64,000 nt of DNA from Notoacmeibacter marinus (GTDB lineage Bacteria; Pseudomonadota; Alphaproteobacteria; Rhizobiales; Rhizobiaceae): assembly GCF_002238045.1 (NCBI RefSeq), contig NZ_NBYO01000001.1:992001-1056000 (forward strand), written 5' to 3'. Shown here piece by piece: positions 1 to 8,012 of this stretch (within the stretch, counting starts at the first letter, position 1; every line of letters starts with the position of its first letter). The notes below the pieces were generated by a model. It was not told where the DNA came from. It searched no databases and was given only the letters and a program-made list of their open reading frames with translations. The position numbers and the translations under genes were made by a program.

Positions 1-18
1 GCTGAGATAGTGCGCCAT
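1..18 (-). CDS. Possible start of TRAP transporter large permease (DctM), cut by window edge
   Basis: An ATG at 18 reading leftwards is preceded by GAGGA seven bases upstream and follows the small TRAP permease gene by about 20 bases, which is where dctM usually begins. Only six codons are inside the window, so the identity rests on operon order alone. Confidence 0.3.
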
Positions 19-37
19 ACGAAGGTCCTCGTGATCG

Positions 38-601
38 TTATGTGGGCCGGGCGGTGGAGTTGGAGTGCCCGGACAGCACGAGCGTATTGCGTATCAAGCC
101 AACGATGCCCTGGAGGCCAAGAAGCAGGACGAAGATCAGAAGCGAGCCCTTGAGCAGATAAACCCCCGATAACCCGCCCGACTGTCCGGTCGTCTCTCCA
201 GTTGCCCAGGATGTTAGAACGAAAGGCCAGGCGGTAAGCGCTATGAATGCGATAAACGGGAACAGCAGAAAACAGATGCCCAATAGTTCCAGAGCGGCCC
301 TGGTTTTGTCGCTTCGGCTCTCCGTTATCAGATCGACCCGGATATGCTTGTCATGGGTCAAGGCAGGCCCTGAACCGAGAATGAAGAGTAGCGCATGCTG
401 CCAGACGTAAAGCTCCTGCATCCATATGACGCCGATACCGAAGGCGTAACGCAGGATCACCACCAGAAAGCAGAACAACGCACAGCCCAATGCGAGCCAG
501 CAAACCACATTGCCTATTTTGATATTGAAGCCTTCGAGCCATCTCAGGACAGCCACCGCAATGCAGACCCCGGCGTGGCGGTCGGATGTCTGTCTACCCA
601 T
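38..601 (-). CDS. TRAP transporter small permease (DctQ family)
   Basis: Small membrane subunit of a tripartite ATP-independent periplasmic transporter, which bridges the large permease and the periplasmic binding protein during sodium-driven solute uptake. The protein of about 187 residues has four hydrophobic stretches, and the second begins near a WMQELYVW segment typical of DctQ proteins (aromatic residues followed by a conserved E). The reading frame continues upstream, but the ATG at 601 overlaps the TAG of the upstream isomerase-like gene by 8 bases, which suggests translational coupling, so I chose it. It lies in an operon with the DctP gene and with the DsbA-fold gene placed between them. 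The substrate cannot be read from this subunit. Confidence 0.88.
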   Translation of the reverse strand: MGRQTSDRHAGVCIAVAVLRWLEGFNIKIGNVVCWLALGCALFCFLVVILRYAFGIGVIWMQELYVWQHALLFILGSGPALTHDKHIRVDLITESRSDKTRAALELLGICFLLFPFIAFIALTAWPFVLTSWATGETTGQSGGLSGVYLLKGSLLIFVLLLGLQGIVGLIRNTLVLSGHSNSTARPT

Positions 602-1211
602 CCTTCGCGGCCAGTTCTTCAAGAAAATCCAGTCTGTCCTGCCCCCAGAAACGGTGGCCGCGATAGATATAGAACGGCGATCCGAAGACCCCCTTGCCGA
701 TCGCATCGGCAGTTTTCTGGTCGAGTTCGGCGATTATCGACCGGTCGCGCGCCAGATCGAGTAGCGCATCGCCATCAAGCTCGTGCTCGCGACAGATATC
801 GGACAGCACAGCGGGGTCCGATATGTCTCGGCTCTCCGCCCACAGCGCTGCCATGATGCCAGCGCTCAGCTCGCCCACATCGCCACCGCGCGATTTGTGC
901 GCATAGACCAGGCAGGATGCCAGTTCATCGTTGGGCGGAAAGCCAGTGGGTTCCAGCACCAGCGGCATATTCAGCCTATCCCGCCACCGTCTCATTTCCT
1001 CGAAACGATACGTCTGGCGTTCGATCGAACGATCGGGCAGCGGGATACCGCCGGTTTTTGCATATACGTCGAGCAGTCGAACCGGATAATGATCGACCTC
1101 AAGGCGGTATTTGGCGGCCAGAGCGTTCAGTCGCTTTGACCCCAAATAAGCCCAATCGGATATGATCCAGTAGTAATGCTCGATACGGGCCTTGGACTGC
1201 ACCCTGGTCAT
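594..1211 (-). CDS. DsbA-fold 2-hydroxychromene-2-carboxylate isomerase family protein
   Basis: A 205-residue member of the GST-kappa/DsbA-like superfamily. The N-terminus (HYYWIISDWAYLG) matches the usual glutathione-binding strand, and the C-terminus has the family signature GVFGSPFYI followed by a FWGQDRL-type motif. Known members isomerise 2-hydroxychromene-2-carboxylate in naphthalene-type catabolism or act as glutathione-dependent isomerases. It starts 1 base past the dctP stop and overlaps dctQ, so it is an integral member of the TRAP operon. I infer that the imported compound, or a product of it, is isomerised. The exact substrate is unknown. The usual active-site Cys/Ser at the first helix appears to be replaced (S-D-W-A). 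Confidence 0.8.
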   Translation of the reverse strand: MTRVQSKARIEHYYWIISDWAYLGSKRLNALAAKYRLEVDHYPVRLLDVYAKTGGIPLPDRSIERQTYRFEEMRRWRDRLNMPLVLEPTGFPPNDELASCLVYAHKSRGGDVGELSAGIMAALWAESRDISDPAVLSDICREHELDGDALLDLARDRSIIAELDQKTADAIGKGVFGSPFYIYRGHRFWGQDRLDFLEELAAKDG

Positions 1212-1212
1212 G

Positions 1213-2301
1213 CTAACCTTGAACCAGCTTGCGGGCGTTCAAATAGGCCTGTTCGGCAAACGAGGTATATTCGCTTTGCTTGGTCAGGGATGCATCCCAG
1301 GAATCGAAGATCTTCACCGTGATGGGATCGGCGTTCGCACGCTCCTCTTCCAACACGTCGCGTGTGGCACGACCCAGGGCTTCGATCACCTCGCGTGGAG
1401 CCCGCCTCAGGCGGACGCCGTGCTCATTCTTCATCACCTGCAGGGCCGCAGCGCTACCGTTCTGATATTCGCCCCACATATCGACATAACCAGCCTGACA
1501 AGCGACCCGGACAATGTGCTGCAGATCTTTCGGAAGCTGATTGTACTGAGTTTTGTTGACGACACACTCCAGCGCGGTGCCAGAATCCTGGAAGCCGGGG
1601 GAATAATAATTCTTGGCGACCTGATGTAGTCCGAGGGCTATATCATTGTATGGGCCGATAAATTCCGCCGCATCGATGGCACCGGACTGGAGCGCAGGAA
1701 AAATCTCGCCTGCGGGCAGAAGGACAACGGTCGCGCCCACTTTTTCCAGAACCGCACCGCCCAGCCCTGGCATGCGCATCTTCAGTCCCTGCAGATCGTC
1801 GATTGACGACAGTTCGTGACGGAACCACCCCAGCATTTGGGTGCCGGTGGTGCCGGCCGCGAACGGTTGTAGATCGAAGGGCTCATAGAGTTCCTCCCAA
1901 AGGGCCTGTCCACCGCCATGGTCGATCCAGGCTGACGTTTCATTGGCGCTCATCCCGAAAGGAACTGCGGAAAAAAAGGCCGTCGCCTTGGATTTACCGA
2001 GATGATAAAAGGATGCGTCATGACCCATTTCCACGGAGCCCTGCGATACGGCGTCGAACACCTGCAGTGCTGGGACGATTTCACCGGCGGCATGCACTTT
2101 TACCGTCAGTTTTCCATTGCTCATCGCAGAAATGCGCTCTGCCAGCCGCTCGGCGCCAGTCCCCACCCCTGGCAGCCCCTTCGGCCATGCCGTCACCATT
2201 CGCCATTCGCGCAAACCCTGCGACAGGGCAGGTTTCGCCAGAGCCAAGCCTGCGGCCGAAGCCGAGGCAGCCATGAAGCTGCGTCGTCCAATATTCTTCA
2301 T
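1213..2301 (-). CDS. TRAP transporter substrate-binding protein, DctP/TakP type
   Basis: Periplasmic solute receptor of the TRAP system, about 362 residues. The start at 2301 is chosen because GGAGG lies just upstream; a longer frame from 2325 lacks this. The N-terminus carries a twin-arginine motif (RRSFMAA) and a hydrophobic segment ending near ALSQ, so Tat export is likely. The body has the LPGVGTGAERLA and GHDASFYHLGKS features seen in receptors of the 2-oxoacid/mannitol-chloroaromatic subgroup (TakP-like). It is the first gene of a leftward operon with the isomerase-like gene, dctQ and probably dctM. A LysR gene is transcribed divergently and probably controls it. Confidence 0.9.
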   Translation of the reverse strand: MKNIGRRSFMAASASAAGLALAKPALSQGLREWRMVTAWPKGLPGVGTGAERLAERISAMSNGKLTVKVHAAGEIVPALQVFDAVSQGSVEMGHDASFYHLGKSKATAFFSAVPFGMSANETSAWIDHGGGQALWEELYEPFDLQPFAAGTTGTQMLGWFRHELSSIDDLQGLKMRMPGLGGAVLEKVGATVVLLPAGEIFPALQSGAIDAAEFIGPYNDIALGLHQVAKNYYSPGFQDSGTALECVVNKTQYNQLPKDLQHIVRVACQAGYVDMWGEYQNGSAAALQVMKNEHGVRLRRAPREVIEALGRATRDVLEEERANADPITVKIFDSWDASLTKQSEYTSFAEQAYLNARKLVQG

Positions 2302-2374
2302 CTCGTCCTCCCATTGCAGTTCCATAAAAAGGGTACGGACGGCTTGAAACCATAGCGTCTACGATATAGCGGAA

Positions 2375-2389
2375 ATAACGACTAGTTAT
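2375..2389. promoter_or_regulatory. Candidate LysR-type operator
   Basis: ATAAC-GACTA-GTTAT is a perfect 15-bp interrupted palindrome containing the T-N11-A spacing typical of LysR boxes. It lies in the divergent gap between dctP and the lysR start, ending 4 bases before the GTG of lysR, so it fits autorepression plus dctP activation. Confidence 0.55.
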
Positions 2390-2393
2390 ATGA

Positions 2394-3314
2394 GTGGCGC
2401 CAGTGAACCGTGAACCAAGACTGAAGGTTTTCGTTGCCGCGGCCATTGCACGGTCCATCACGCGGGCCGCTGAGAAGCTTGAAATCAGCCAGCCAGCCGT
2501 TAGCCGACACATAAAACTTCTGGAAGAGGATGTGGGTTGCGCGCTGTTTCGCCGGAATGGTCGCGGGATTGAATTGACCGATAGCGGGCAGCAATTGTTC
2601 GAGGTCGTCAATCCTGCTTTCAACCGTATCGATGCTGTCGTCGGGCAGTTGCAACTGTCGGCGGAGGCGGTGGCGGGGCATCTGCGGATCGCCAGCGTTC
2701 ATACGCTGAATACATATTTTGTCGTTCCGCTGCTGCAGGAAATTATGACAGCATTCCCTAATCTGTCCCTGCAGATGTTCGAGCGAAGTTCGCTGGATGT
2801 GGGTGAACTGGTGGAACGAGGTTTGGCCGATGTCGGGCTGGCCTACGATACAATGATCTCTTCGGAAAAGTTGCAGGCTGTCCGGCTGCAAGAAGAGACC
2901 ATGCAGGTCTTTTACGGCAAAGCTAGCCAAGTGCAGATCGACGGTGCGACTGACCGCGCAGGCAAGGTGGAACTAACTGAAAATCTGAAGTTCGTCGCGC
3001 CCCCAGTCGGTTACGCACTACGGCAGCTGATGGATCAGCATCTGGGCCAAAAATTGCGGCATTCGATCGAGGTCGAGACGATCACCCTGATGTTGGACGC
3101 GGTGCATATCGGGCTAGGCGTTTGTATCCTGCCCGCCAATATGCCGAGATATCTTATCGAGGATCGCGGGCTGATGCGGAGAGATATCGTCTATCCGCAA
3201 ATGTCGCGGTCAGTCGTTTTGATCACACATCGCCATATGAAGTCCGTGCCCGTCGTCGCCCATATCATCGACAGGTTCGTACAGGCTGCAAAGCAGATCG
3301 GAGATAAAGAATAG
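2394..3314 (+). CDS. LysR-family transcriptional regulator
   Basis: A 306-residue LysR regulator. The N-terminal winged helix-turn-helix occupies roughly residues 8-65, with the signature AAEKLEISQPAVSRHIK and LFRRNGRGIELTDSG. The C-terminal part has the periplasmic-binding-protein-like effector fold, including a HIGLGVCILP motif. The start is GTG at 2394; a second GTG at 2403 is also possible. It is divergent from the TRAP operon and followed 81 bases later by a class II aldolase gene on the same strand. The arrangement implies that it senses the transported compound or an intermediate. The effector cannot be deduced. Confidence 0.92.
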   Translation: MAPVNREPRLKVFVAAAIARSITRAAEKLEISQPAVSRHIKLLEEDVGCALFRRNGRGIELTDSGQQLFEVVNPAFNRIDAVVGQLQLSAEAVAGHLRIASVHTLNTYFVVPLLQEIMTAFPNLSLQMFERSSLDVGELVERGLADVGLAYDTMISSEKLQAVRLQEETMQVFYGKASQVQIDGATDRAGKVELTENLKFVAPPVGYALRQLMDQHLGQKLRHSIEVETITLMLDAVHIGLGVCILPANMPRYLIEDRGLMRRDIVYPQMSRSVVLITHRHMKSVPVVAHIIDRFVQAAKQIGDKE

Positions 3315-3395
3315 TTATATCTGATAGTGGGCAATGGGACTAGCAGGACTATCGTCACGCAGGCAGGTTGCTTGCACATTCGATGGAGGTCCAAA

Positions 3396-4181
3396 GTGTC
3401 GACACGTGCAACTCACAGAGACAAGACATATTTTTCAGATCGCAGCGCACAGGAAATGAAGCAGTTTCTCAAGGGTCGCGATCTGACAGTGCAGCAGCAA
3501 CTGGCCGTGACGGCGCGAATGCTGGCCATGGACGGCCATGAGGCAGGTCTGGCCGGTCAGATTACTGCGCGGGCGGAACAACCCGGCTCCTACTGGACAT
3601 TGCGATTTGGCCTGGGATTCGACGAAGCAACGCCCGAAGATTTTATCAGGGTGGACGACGATTTACACACGGTGGAAGGGAGTGGGATGGCCAATCCCGC
3701 GACGCGGTTTCATCTTTGGGTTTATGATGGCCGTCCTGATGTGAATTCCATCGTCCATACCCATCCGCCCTTCACATCCGCCCTGACCATGCTCGAAGAA
3801 CCCCTCGTCATTGCGCATATGGATCAAACGCCATTTTACAACGACTGTGCGTTCTTGAAGGAATGGCCAGGCTTGCCCATCGCAGACGAGGAGGGCCGGA
3901 TCATAACCGAGGCGCTGCAGGACAAACACGCGATTATCCTTGCGCATCATGGCTATCTGGTTGCTGGCAAGTCGGTGCAGGAATCCTGTTATCTGGCAGT
4001 CTATCTTGAGCGCGCCGCCCGTATGCAGTTGCGCGCTTCGGCTACCGGGAAAATTCGTCCCGTGCCTGACGCGTTAGCGCAGGAAGCCGGCGCCTATCTC
4101 AGAAAGACCTCGATCGTGAATGCGACCTTCGATTACTACAGCAGACAGACCGAGAGATATTTCGGCAATTATCTTCAGTAA
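3396..4181 (+). CDS. Class II aldolase/adducin family protein
   Basis: A zinc-dependent aldolase or decarboxylase of the AraD/FucA fold, about 261 residues. Metal ligands are visible as the HTH of HTHPPFT near residue 120 and the HH of AHHGYLVAG near residue 190. The GTG at 3396 is preferred over an upstream start because GGAGGT lies 5 bases before it. Family members cleave sugar phosphates or decarboxylate hydroxylated aromatic or heterocyclic acids. Next to a TRAP importer and an HCCA-isomerase-like protein, catabolism of an imported organic acid is the most reasonable inference. It probably belongs to the LysR transcription unit. Confidence 0.85.
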   Translation: MSTRATHRDKTYFSDRSAQEMKQFLKGRDLTVQQQLAVTARMLAMDGHEAGLAGQITARAEQPGSYWTLRFGLGFDEATPEDFIRVDDDLHTVEGSGMANPATRFHLWVYDGRPDVNSIVHTHPPFTSALTMLEEPLVIAHMDQTPFYNDCAFLKEWPGLPIADEEGRIITEALQDKHAIILAHHGYLVAGKSVQESCYLAVYLERAARMQLRASATGKIRPVPDALAQEAGAYLRKTSIVNATFDYYSRQTERYFGNYLQ

Positions 4182-4345
4182 ATGGACCGCGTCAGGTCGC
4201 GGGCCAGCTCAGATCAAGATATTGCTCCCAACAGCGCTGCCGCCGACCTGTCCCGCCGGTACTATTGGACCAAGGGGGCTTCTAGGCCGCAAGCCCGGTG
4301 AATATCGCGGTAATTGAGTGCGAAGGGCATGTCTGATGCCACCTT

Positions 4346-4858
4346 TCAGGGCCTCGTCCAAGCGAGAATATTGACGGCGCGGCATAGATCGCCTCCATCC
4401 AGGCTCGCATAGCCGATCCGAAAGGCCTCAGGAGCGTTTTCCGTTTCCAGAACGAAAGGAGCCCCCGCGCAATGGCCAGACCGGCCTGGGTGGCCTTGTT
4501 CGCCCACGTTTCAACACTGAGCCCACCAGCACGGCGCAGCCATATCGCCAGCGGGCGTGTCGAAAGATACAGCGCTATTCAATCGGCGTCGGGGTTCATC
4601 GGCAAGGACTACGCGGCGCGATTCATGAATGCACCGCGACTTGCCGGCGTGGCGGTGCACTTCGCCATCATTGATCAGATTGCCGAGCGCCTGTTCCAGA
4701 GGGCTATTGCTCTGGCGATCAAATGCTACGCGCCGATCCGCCATTGGCCGAAGCGTAGTCGGATCGGCAACGGCATAGCCTAGCCCATAAATACGGTTGG
4801 GAGCGGTTCGCAAACGGTCTTGAGCGGGTAGCGTACCGCAATTAGATACGACTAGCAT
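4346..4858 (-). pseudogene. Remnant of MocR/GntR-type regulator with aminotransferase-like domain (3' part)
   Basis: Reading leftwards from 4858, one frame has LEQALGNLINDGEVHRH followed by an ESRRVVL segment. This matches the MocR C-terminal region, where leQaaL-dFi-eGhf-rH and Y-eRR-aL are conserved. That frame then runs into unrelated sequence. In a different frame, from about 4510 to the TGA at 4346, the expected C-terminus appears (AFRIGYASLDGGDLCRAV). At least one frameshift and loss of the whole N-terminal DNA-binding part therefore separate this from a working gene. It fills most of the 720-base gap between the aldolase and AAA genes; bases 4182-4345 hold nothing I recognise. Confidence 0.7.
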
Positions 4859-4903
4859 GTCGGCGTCGTAGCCTTGGCTATCGAAGTCAAAGCGACCGTA
4901 ACT

Positions 4904-6403
4904 TTATGGAGATGTGCATTCCGAACCTAAACGCCCGCCGCGGAAGCGCACTATCTCTTCGAAAAATTCGTTTGTGGAGATCGGATCTTCGTGTCGATCG
5001 ACGGCAAACCGTTCGAGCATGATATTGCTGCATATCTCCTTGATATCGGCAGGACTGAACCCTTCACTCTTGAGCGCAAGCTGTTCCGTATCCAGTAGTG
5101 CGGCATCGACGAACTTGGCCGAATACAATGCGAACAGCTTTTCCCTCTGCCGGAGGTTTGGCAGGGGAACCTCCACATGGATTGACAGACGCCCGGCGCG
5201 CACGAATGCCTTGTCGACTTGATCCGGCCTGTTCGTCGCGCCGATGACGAAAACGCCGTCAACACCCAATACGCCATCAATCTCCTGCAGAATTTGATTG
5301 AGAACCTTATCGCCGAACACATCCTGGCTTCCACGTTCACGGGCGAGGGAGTCGATCTCGTCGATGAAGATGATACACGGTATCTGCGAGCGCGCCTGCG
5401 AGAAGAGCTCTCGCACGTTCTTCTCCGAATTGCCGATCCATTTCGACAATATGTCCGAGGCCGAGATGTAGGCGAAGGCGCATTTGCTTTCGGTTGCCAG
5501 AACGCGTGCAAGTACCGTTTTCCCGGTCCCGGGAGGTCCATAAAGCAGCATACCTCTCGGCAACGTGACACCCGCGGCAATTGCCTTCTGCGGATCTCGC
5601 ATGATCTTCACGATCTTCTCAAGCCTGAGCCTCAAATTGTCGTCGATGGCAATCTTATCCCACTCGACAGCGCCGTTCTCCGAAACAGTGTCGAACCAGA
5701 TCGTATCGCTCTCCTTCTCAGAGTTCATGTTCCCCCGGTTCGCGGCCCAGAACGTTAACGTTCCCAGGGACGAGGTCAGGAGTATCACCGCAAGGAACTT
5801 GTCGGGATAGATGATGAAGCACAGGACCATTCCAGCAATCTGAATGCCGAACGCCCAGACGAACACCGCTTCGGACGATATCTTCTCGATCCGAAACCCT
5901 TTCTTCCTGAAGAGCCGATCGAAAAGCCCCGCGACCCACTTCCTGAACACGAACAGGCCAATGAAGAACAACGATACCGCCGCAATGCTTTTCCAGTACG
6001 CTTGCAGCGTAAAATACCATCGCCCTAACGTATCCATGTCATTGAGGTTGAGGCGGGACGAGGGGTCGATACCATCGGGCAGTTGGTCGGATGTTGCGGA
6101 ATAAAAGCGCAACGTTGCCTCGTCGGTGACAGGCTTGCCGGTTTTTTCCTCGATCAGAACGCGGCCGCCGAACTCGATCCTATTGGGCGCATTCACGCGA
6201 TAGAGATCGACGAAATAATACCCATCGACCGTTCGGTCTCCATCGAAGTACTGAACGACCGGCCTGAAGCTACTGTCCAGTTTCGCCGCTTCCGTCGCGA
6301 TCCTTTCAAGCTCGGGATTGCTTATGTCGGCGCGCGCCGGGTCGGCAAACAGGCCGATAGCCAGAACGTACACGATCAATAAGCAACGCAAGCAAACGTT
6401 CAT
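4904..6403 (-). CDS. Membrane-anchored AAA ATPase without protease domain
   Basis: A 499-residue protein. Residues 1-25 form a signal peptide with a possible cut after ARA. A periplasmic domain to about 130 follows, then a transmembrane segment near 135-152 and one or two more at about 178-225. The C-terminal half is an AAA module: Walker A GPPGTGKT near 288-295, Walker B IIFIDEID near 345-352, and a second region of homology GATNRPDQVDKAF with Arg residues after it. The AAA core resembles FtsH, but there is no HEXXH zinc-protease motif or following domain. It stands alone, with an IS remnant upstream and a pseudogene downstream. A membrane-extraction or remodelling role is an inference. Confidence 0.85.
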   Translation of the reverse strand: MNVCLRCLLIVYVLAIGLFADPARADISNPELERIATEAAKLDSSFRPVVQYFDGDRTVDGYYFVDLYRVNAPNRIEFGGRVLIEEKTGKPVTDEATLRFYSATSDQLPDGIDPSSRLNLNDMDTLGRWYFTLQAYWKSIAAVSLFFIGLFVFRKWVAGLFDRLFRKKGFRIEKISSEAVFVWAFGIQIAGMVLCFIIYPDKFLAVILLTSSLGTLTFWAANRGNMNSEKESDTIWFDTVSENGAVEWDKIAIDDNLRLRLEKIVKIMRDPQKAIAAGVTLPRGMLLYGPPGTGKTVLARVLATESKCAFAYISASDILSKWIGNSEKNVRELFSQARSQIPCIIFIDEIDSLARERGSQDVFGDKVLNQILQEIDGVLGVDGVFVIGATNRPDQVDKAFVRAGRLSIHVEVPLPNLRQREKLFALYSAKFVDAALLDTEQLALKSEGFSPADIKEICSNIMLERFAVDRHEDPISTNEFFEEIVRFRGGRLGSECTSP

Positions 6404-6458
6404 TTTCGTGCCTTCAATCCAGACCTCTACGTGGCAAGTTCATAGCATCCCAAGTTCG

Positions 6459-6669
6459 TGAAGTGGTCCCGCCTTTCCGGACAGTTTTGCAGCTTCGCCG
6501 AGGTGTATCGGGTTTGATGGTCATGCTGCTTGTTGCTGTTCGGTGCTTTCCCAATATGCGTCGTCGGGCGTGCGTCGATCAAGCGCGGAATGCGGGTGCG
6601 CCGTGTCGTAGAAGTGTCCGTCTTCAGAGTATTTCGGAGAGCAGAAGCTGTATCGTAACGGAGGCTCTG
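6459..6669 (-). mobile_element. 3'-end remnant of an IS3-family element
   Basis: Read leftwards, about 6520-6620 encodes the typical C-terminal end of an IS3-group OrfB transposase (GHFYDTAHPHSALDRRTP followed by YWES and a stop). Beyond the stop is an element end beginning TGAAGTGGTCCCGCC at 6459. The rest of the element is missing; the sequence runs directly into the left inverted repeat of the next IS at 6670. The later insertion probably landed in or replaced the older copy. Confidence 0.72.
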
Positions 6670-6728
6670 TGAGGTTCCCCTAGATTTGTAGACGCTTTGC
6701 TCCCTTACTTTGAGCCGAGGAGGCGACC

Positions 6729-7004
6729 ATGGGGACAAGCAACTACAGCGACGAGTTCAAGCGCGATGCGGTGCATCAGATCATGGTGCGTGGGTATCCG
6801 GTGCGGGAGGTGTCCCGGCGGTTGGGCGTCAGCACGCATTCTTTGTACAAGTGGATGAAGCTGTTCGGTGATCCCAAGGCAAAGGAGCCGGGCTTGGACC
6901 ATGCAGCCGAGAACCGGCGGCTGAAGCGCGAGTTGGCCAGGGTGACCGAAGAGCGCGACATCTTAAAAAAGGCAACGGCGTACTTCGCGCGAGAGTCCCA
7001 ATGA
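6729..7004 (+). CDS. IS3-family transposase OrfA
   Basis: A 91-residue helix-turn-helix protein that recognises the IS ends. It opens with NYSDEFKRDAV, followed by the HTH VSRRLGVSTHSLYKWMK. A leucine-zipper-like C-terminus (ENRRLKRELARV and RDILKKATAYF) would dimerise with the OrfAB fusion. An A6-G run around 6965-6971 (A AAA AAG in the orfA frame) is a canonical -1 slippery site, and orfB is in the -1 frame. A programmed OrfAB fusion is therefore expected. GAGGAGGCGACC precedes the ATG. Confidence 0.93.
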   Translation: MGTSNYSDEFKRDAVHQIMVRGYPVREVSRRLGVSTHSLYKWMKLFGDPKAKEPGLDHAAENRRLKRELARVTEERDILKKATAYFARESQ

Positions 7005-7879
7005 AGTACGCCTTCATCCGGGCACATCGCGAGGAGTTCGGCATCCGGGCCATGTGTCGGGTGCTACGGGTTCATTTCAGTGGCTTCTATGCATGGCTTA
7101 AAGAACCGTTAAGCCACCGTGCGCAGGAGGACGTGCGCCAGACCGAGCTGATCCGGCAGGCCTGGACCGACAGCGGCAAGGTCTACGGCTATCGCAAGCT
7201 GACCGACGATCTGCGCGATCAGGGCGAACAGATTTCCGAGATCCGTGTTGCCCGACTGGCGTCGCTGGCCGGGATCGCTGCGCAGATCGGCTACAGGCGC
7301 CGTCCCGGCCGATATGGTGGCAAGCCTGCGATAGTCGCCGAGAACAGGCTCGAGCAGCGCTTCGATGCGTCTCAACCCGATCGGGTCTGGGTGACCGACA
7401 TCACCTACATCAAGACCCATGAAGGCTGGCTGTCCCTGTGCGTCGTCATCGATCTGTTCTCGCGCCGGGTTGTCGGTTGGTCTACCCAGTCCCGCATGAC
7501 AACGGACCTGGCCTTGCAGGCCCTGCTGATGGCCGTGTGGCGGCGCAAACCTGCAGGTAAGGTCATGGTTCACTCAGACCAGGGCTCCCAATTCACCAGC
7601 TGGGAGTGGCAGACATTCCTGCGCCAGCATAATCTGGAACCCAGCATGAGCAGACGACGCAATTGTCACGACAACGCTGTCGCGGAGAGCTTCTTCCAAT
7701 TGCTGAAGCGCGAGCGGATCAGGCGTCGAACCTACCCGACCCGCGACGACGCAAGGGGGGACGTGTTCGAATACATCGAGCTGTTCTACAATCCGAAACG
7801 CAAGCACACGTACAACGGCATGCTATCGCCTGTTGATTTCGAGATCAGACAGCGGAAACTGAACGAGGCAGGTGTCTAG
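7001..7879 (+). CDS. IS3-family transposase OrfB (DDE integrase)
   Basis: A 292-residue catalytic subunit of the rve/IS3 integrase family. The DDE triad is intact: D in VWVTDITYI near residue 126, D in VHSDQGSQF near 190, and E in NCHDNAVAESFF near 227. The N-terminal HTH_21 region covers about residues 40-100. The frame overlaps orfA by 4 bases (ATGA) and can be joined to it through the A6G slippery run upstream. Nothing suggests decay, so this copy may be active. Confidence 0.93.
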   Translation: MKYAFIRAHREEFGIRAMCRVLRVHFSGFYAWLKEPLSHRAQEDVRQTELIRQAWTDSGKVYGYRKLTDDLRDQGEQISEIRVARLASLAGIAAQIGYRRRPGRYGGKPAIVAENRLEQRFDASQPDRVWVTDITYIKTHEGWLSLCVVIDLFSRRVVGWSTQSRMTTDLALQALLMAVWRRKPAGKVMVHSDQGSQFTSWEWQTFLRQHNLEPSMSRRRNCHDNAVAESFFQLLKRERIRRRTYPTRDDARGDVFEYIELFYNPKRKHTYNGMLSPVDFEIRQRKLNEAGV

Positions 7880-7897
7880 AAAACTGGGGCCACCTCA

Positions 7898-8003
7898 GTC
7901 CTCCGGGAGCGGCAGGTGGAAGCTGTTCTTCATTACGCTCTTTCAACCGGACACGAACTGTCTTGTTGGCGATGAGCTTTTTATCAAAGACGATCAGCTC
8001 CAT
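7898..8003 (-). pseudogene. N-terminal stub of a ferredoxin/phthalate-dioxygenase-reductase-like gene, truncated at IS
   Basis: From an ATG at 8003, ten bases after the stop of the FMN-binding gene, 35 codons read leftwards to the right end of the IS. The segment (KTVRVRLKERNEEQLPPAAPG) resembles the start of PDR-type oxidoreductases, where a strand rich in V/L is followed by LP---PGaHId. The gene stops abruptly at 7897 where the IS begins, and no continuation appears on the far side. The call rests on 35 residues and on the common pairing of FMN-binding PPOX proteins with such reductases. Confidence 0.55.
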
Positions 8004-8012
8004 CACACGATC

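Larger units (their letters stand above)
6670..7897 (+). mobile_element. IS3-family insertion sequence, apparently intact
   Basis: The element is 1228 bp, bounded by imperfect inverted repeats that start TGAGGT at 6670 and end ACCTCA at 7897; about 21 of the first 28 positions match. It contains two overlapping frames, orfA and orfB, in the arrangement typical of IS3-family elements. Flanking trinucleotides differ (CTG on the left, GTC on the right), so no target duplication is visible. On the right it abuts a truncated ferredoxin-reductase gene, so the insertion, or a deletion next to it, removed the rest of that gene. Confidence 0.85.

Noticed and set aside
4472-4783. A plus-strand frame of 103 codons in the aldolase-AAA gap.
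   Set aside because: It is antisense to the MocR-like remnant and has no recognisable features.
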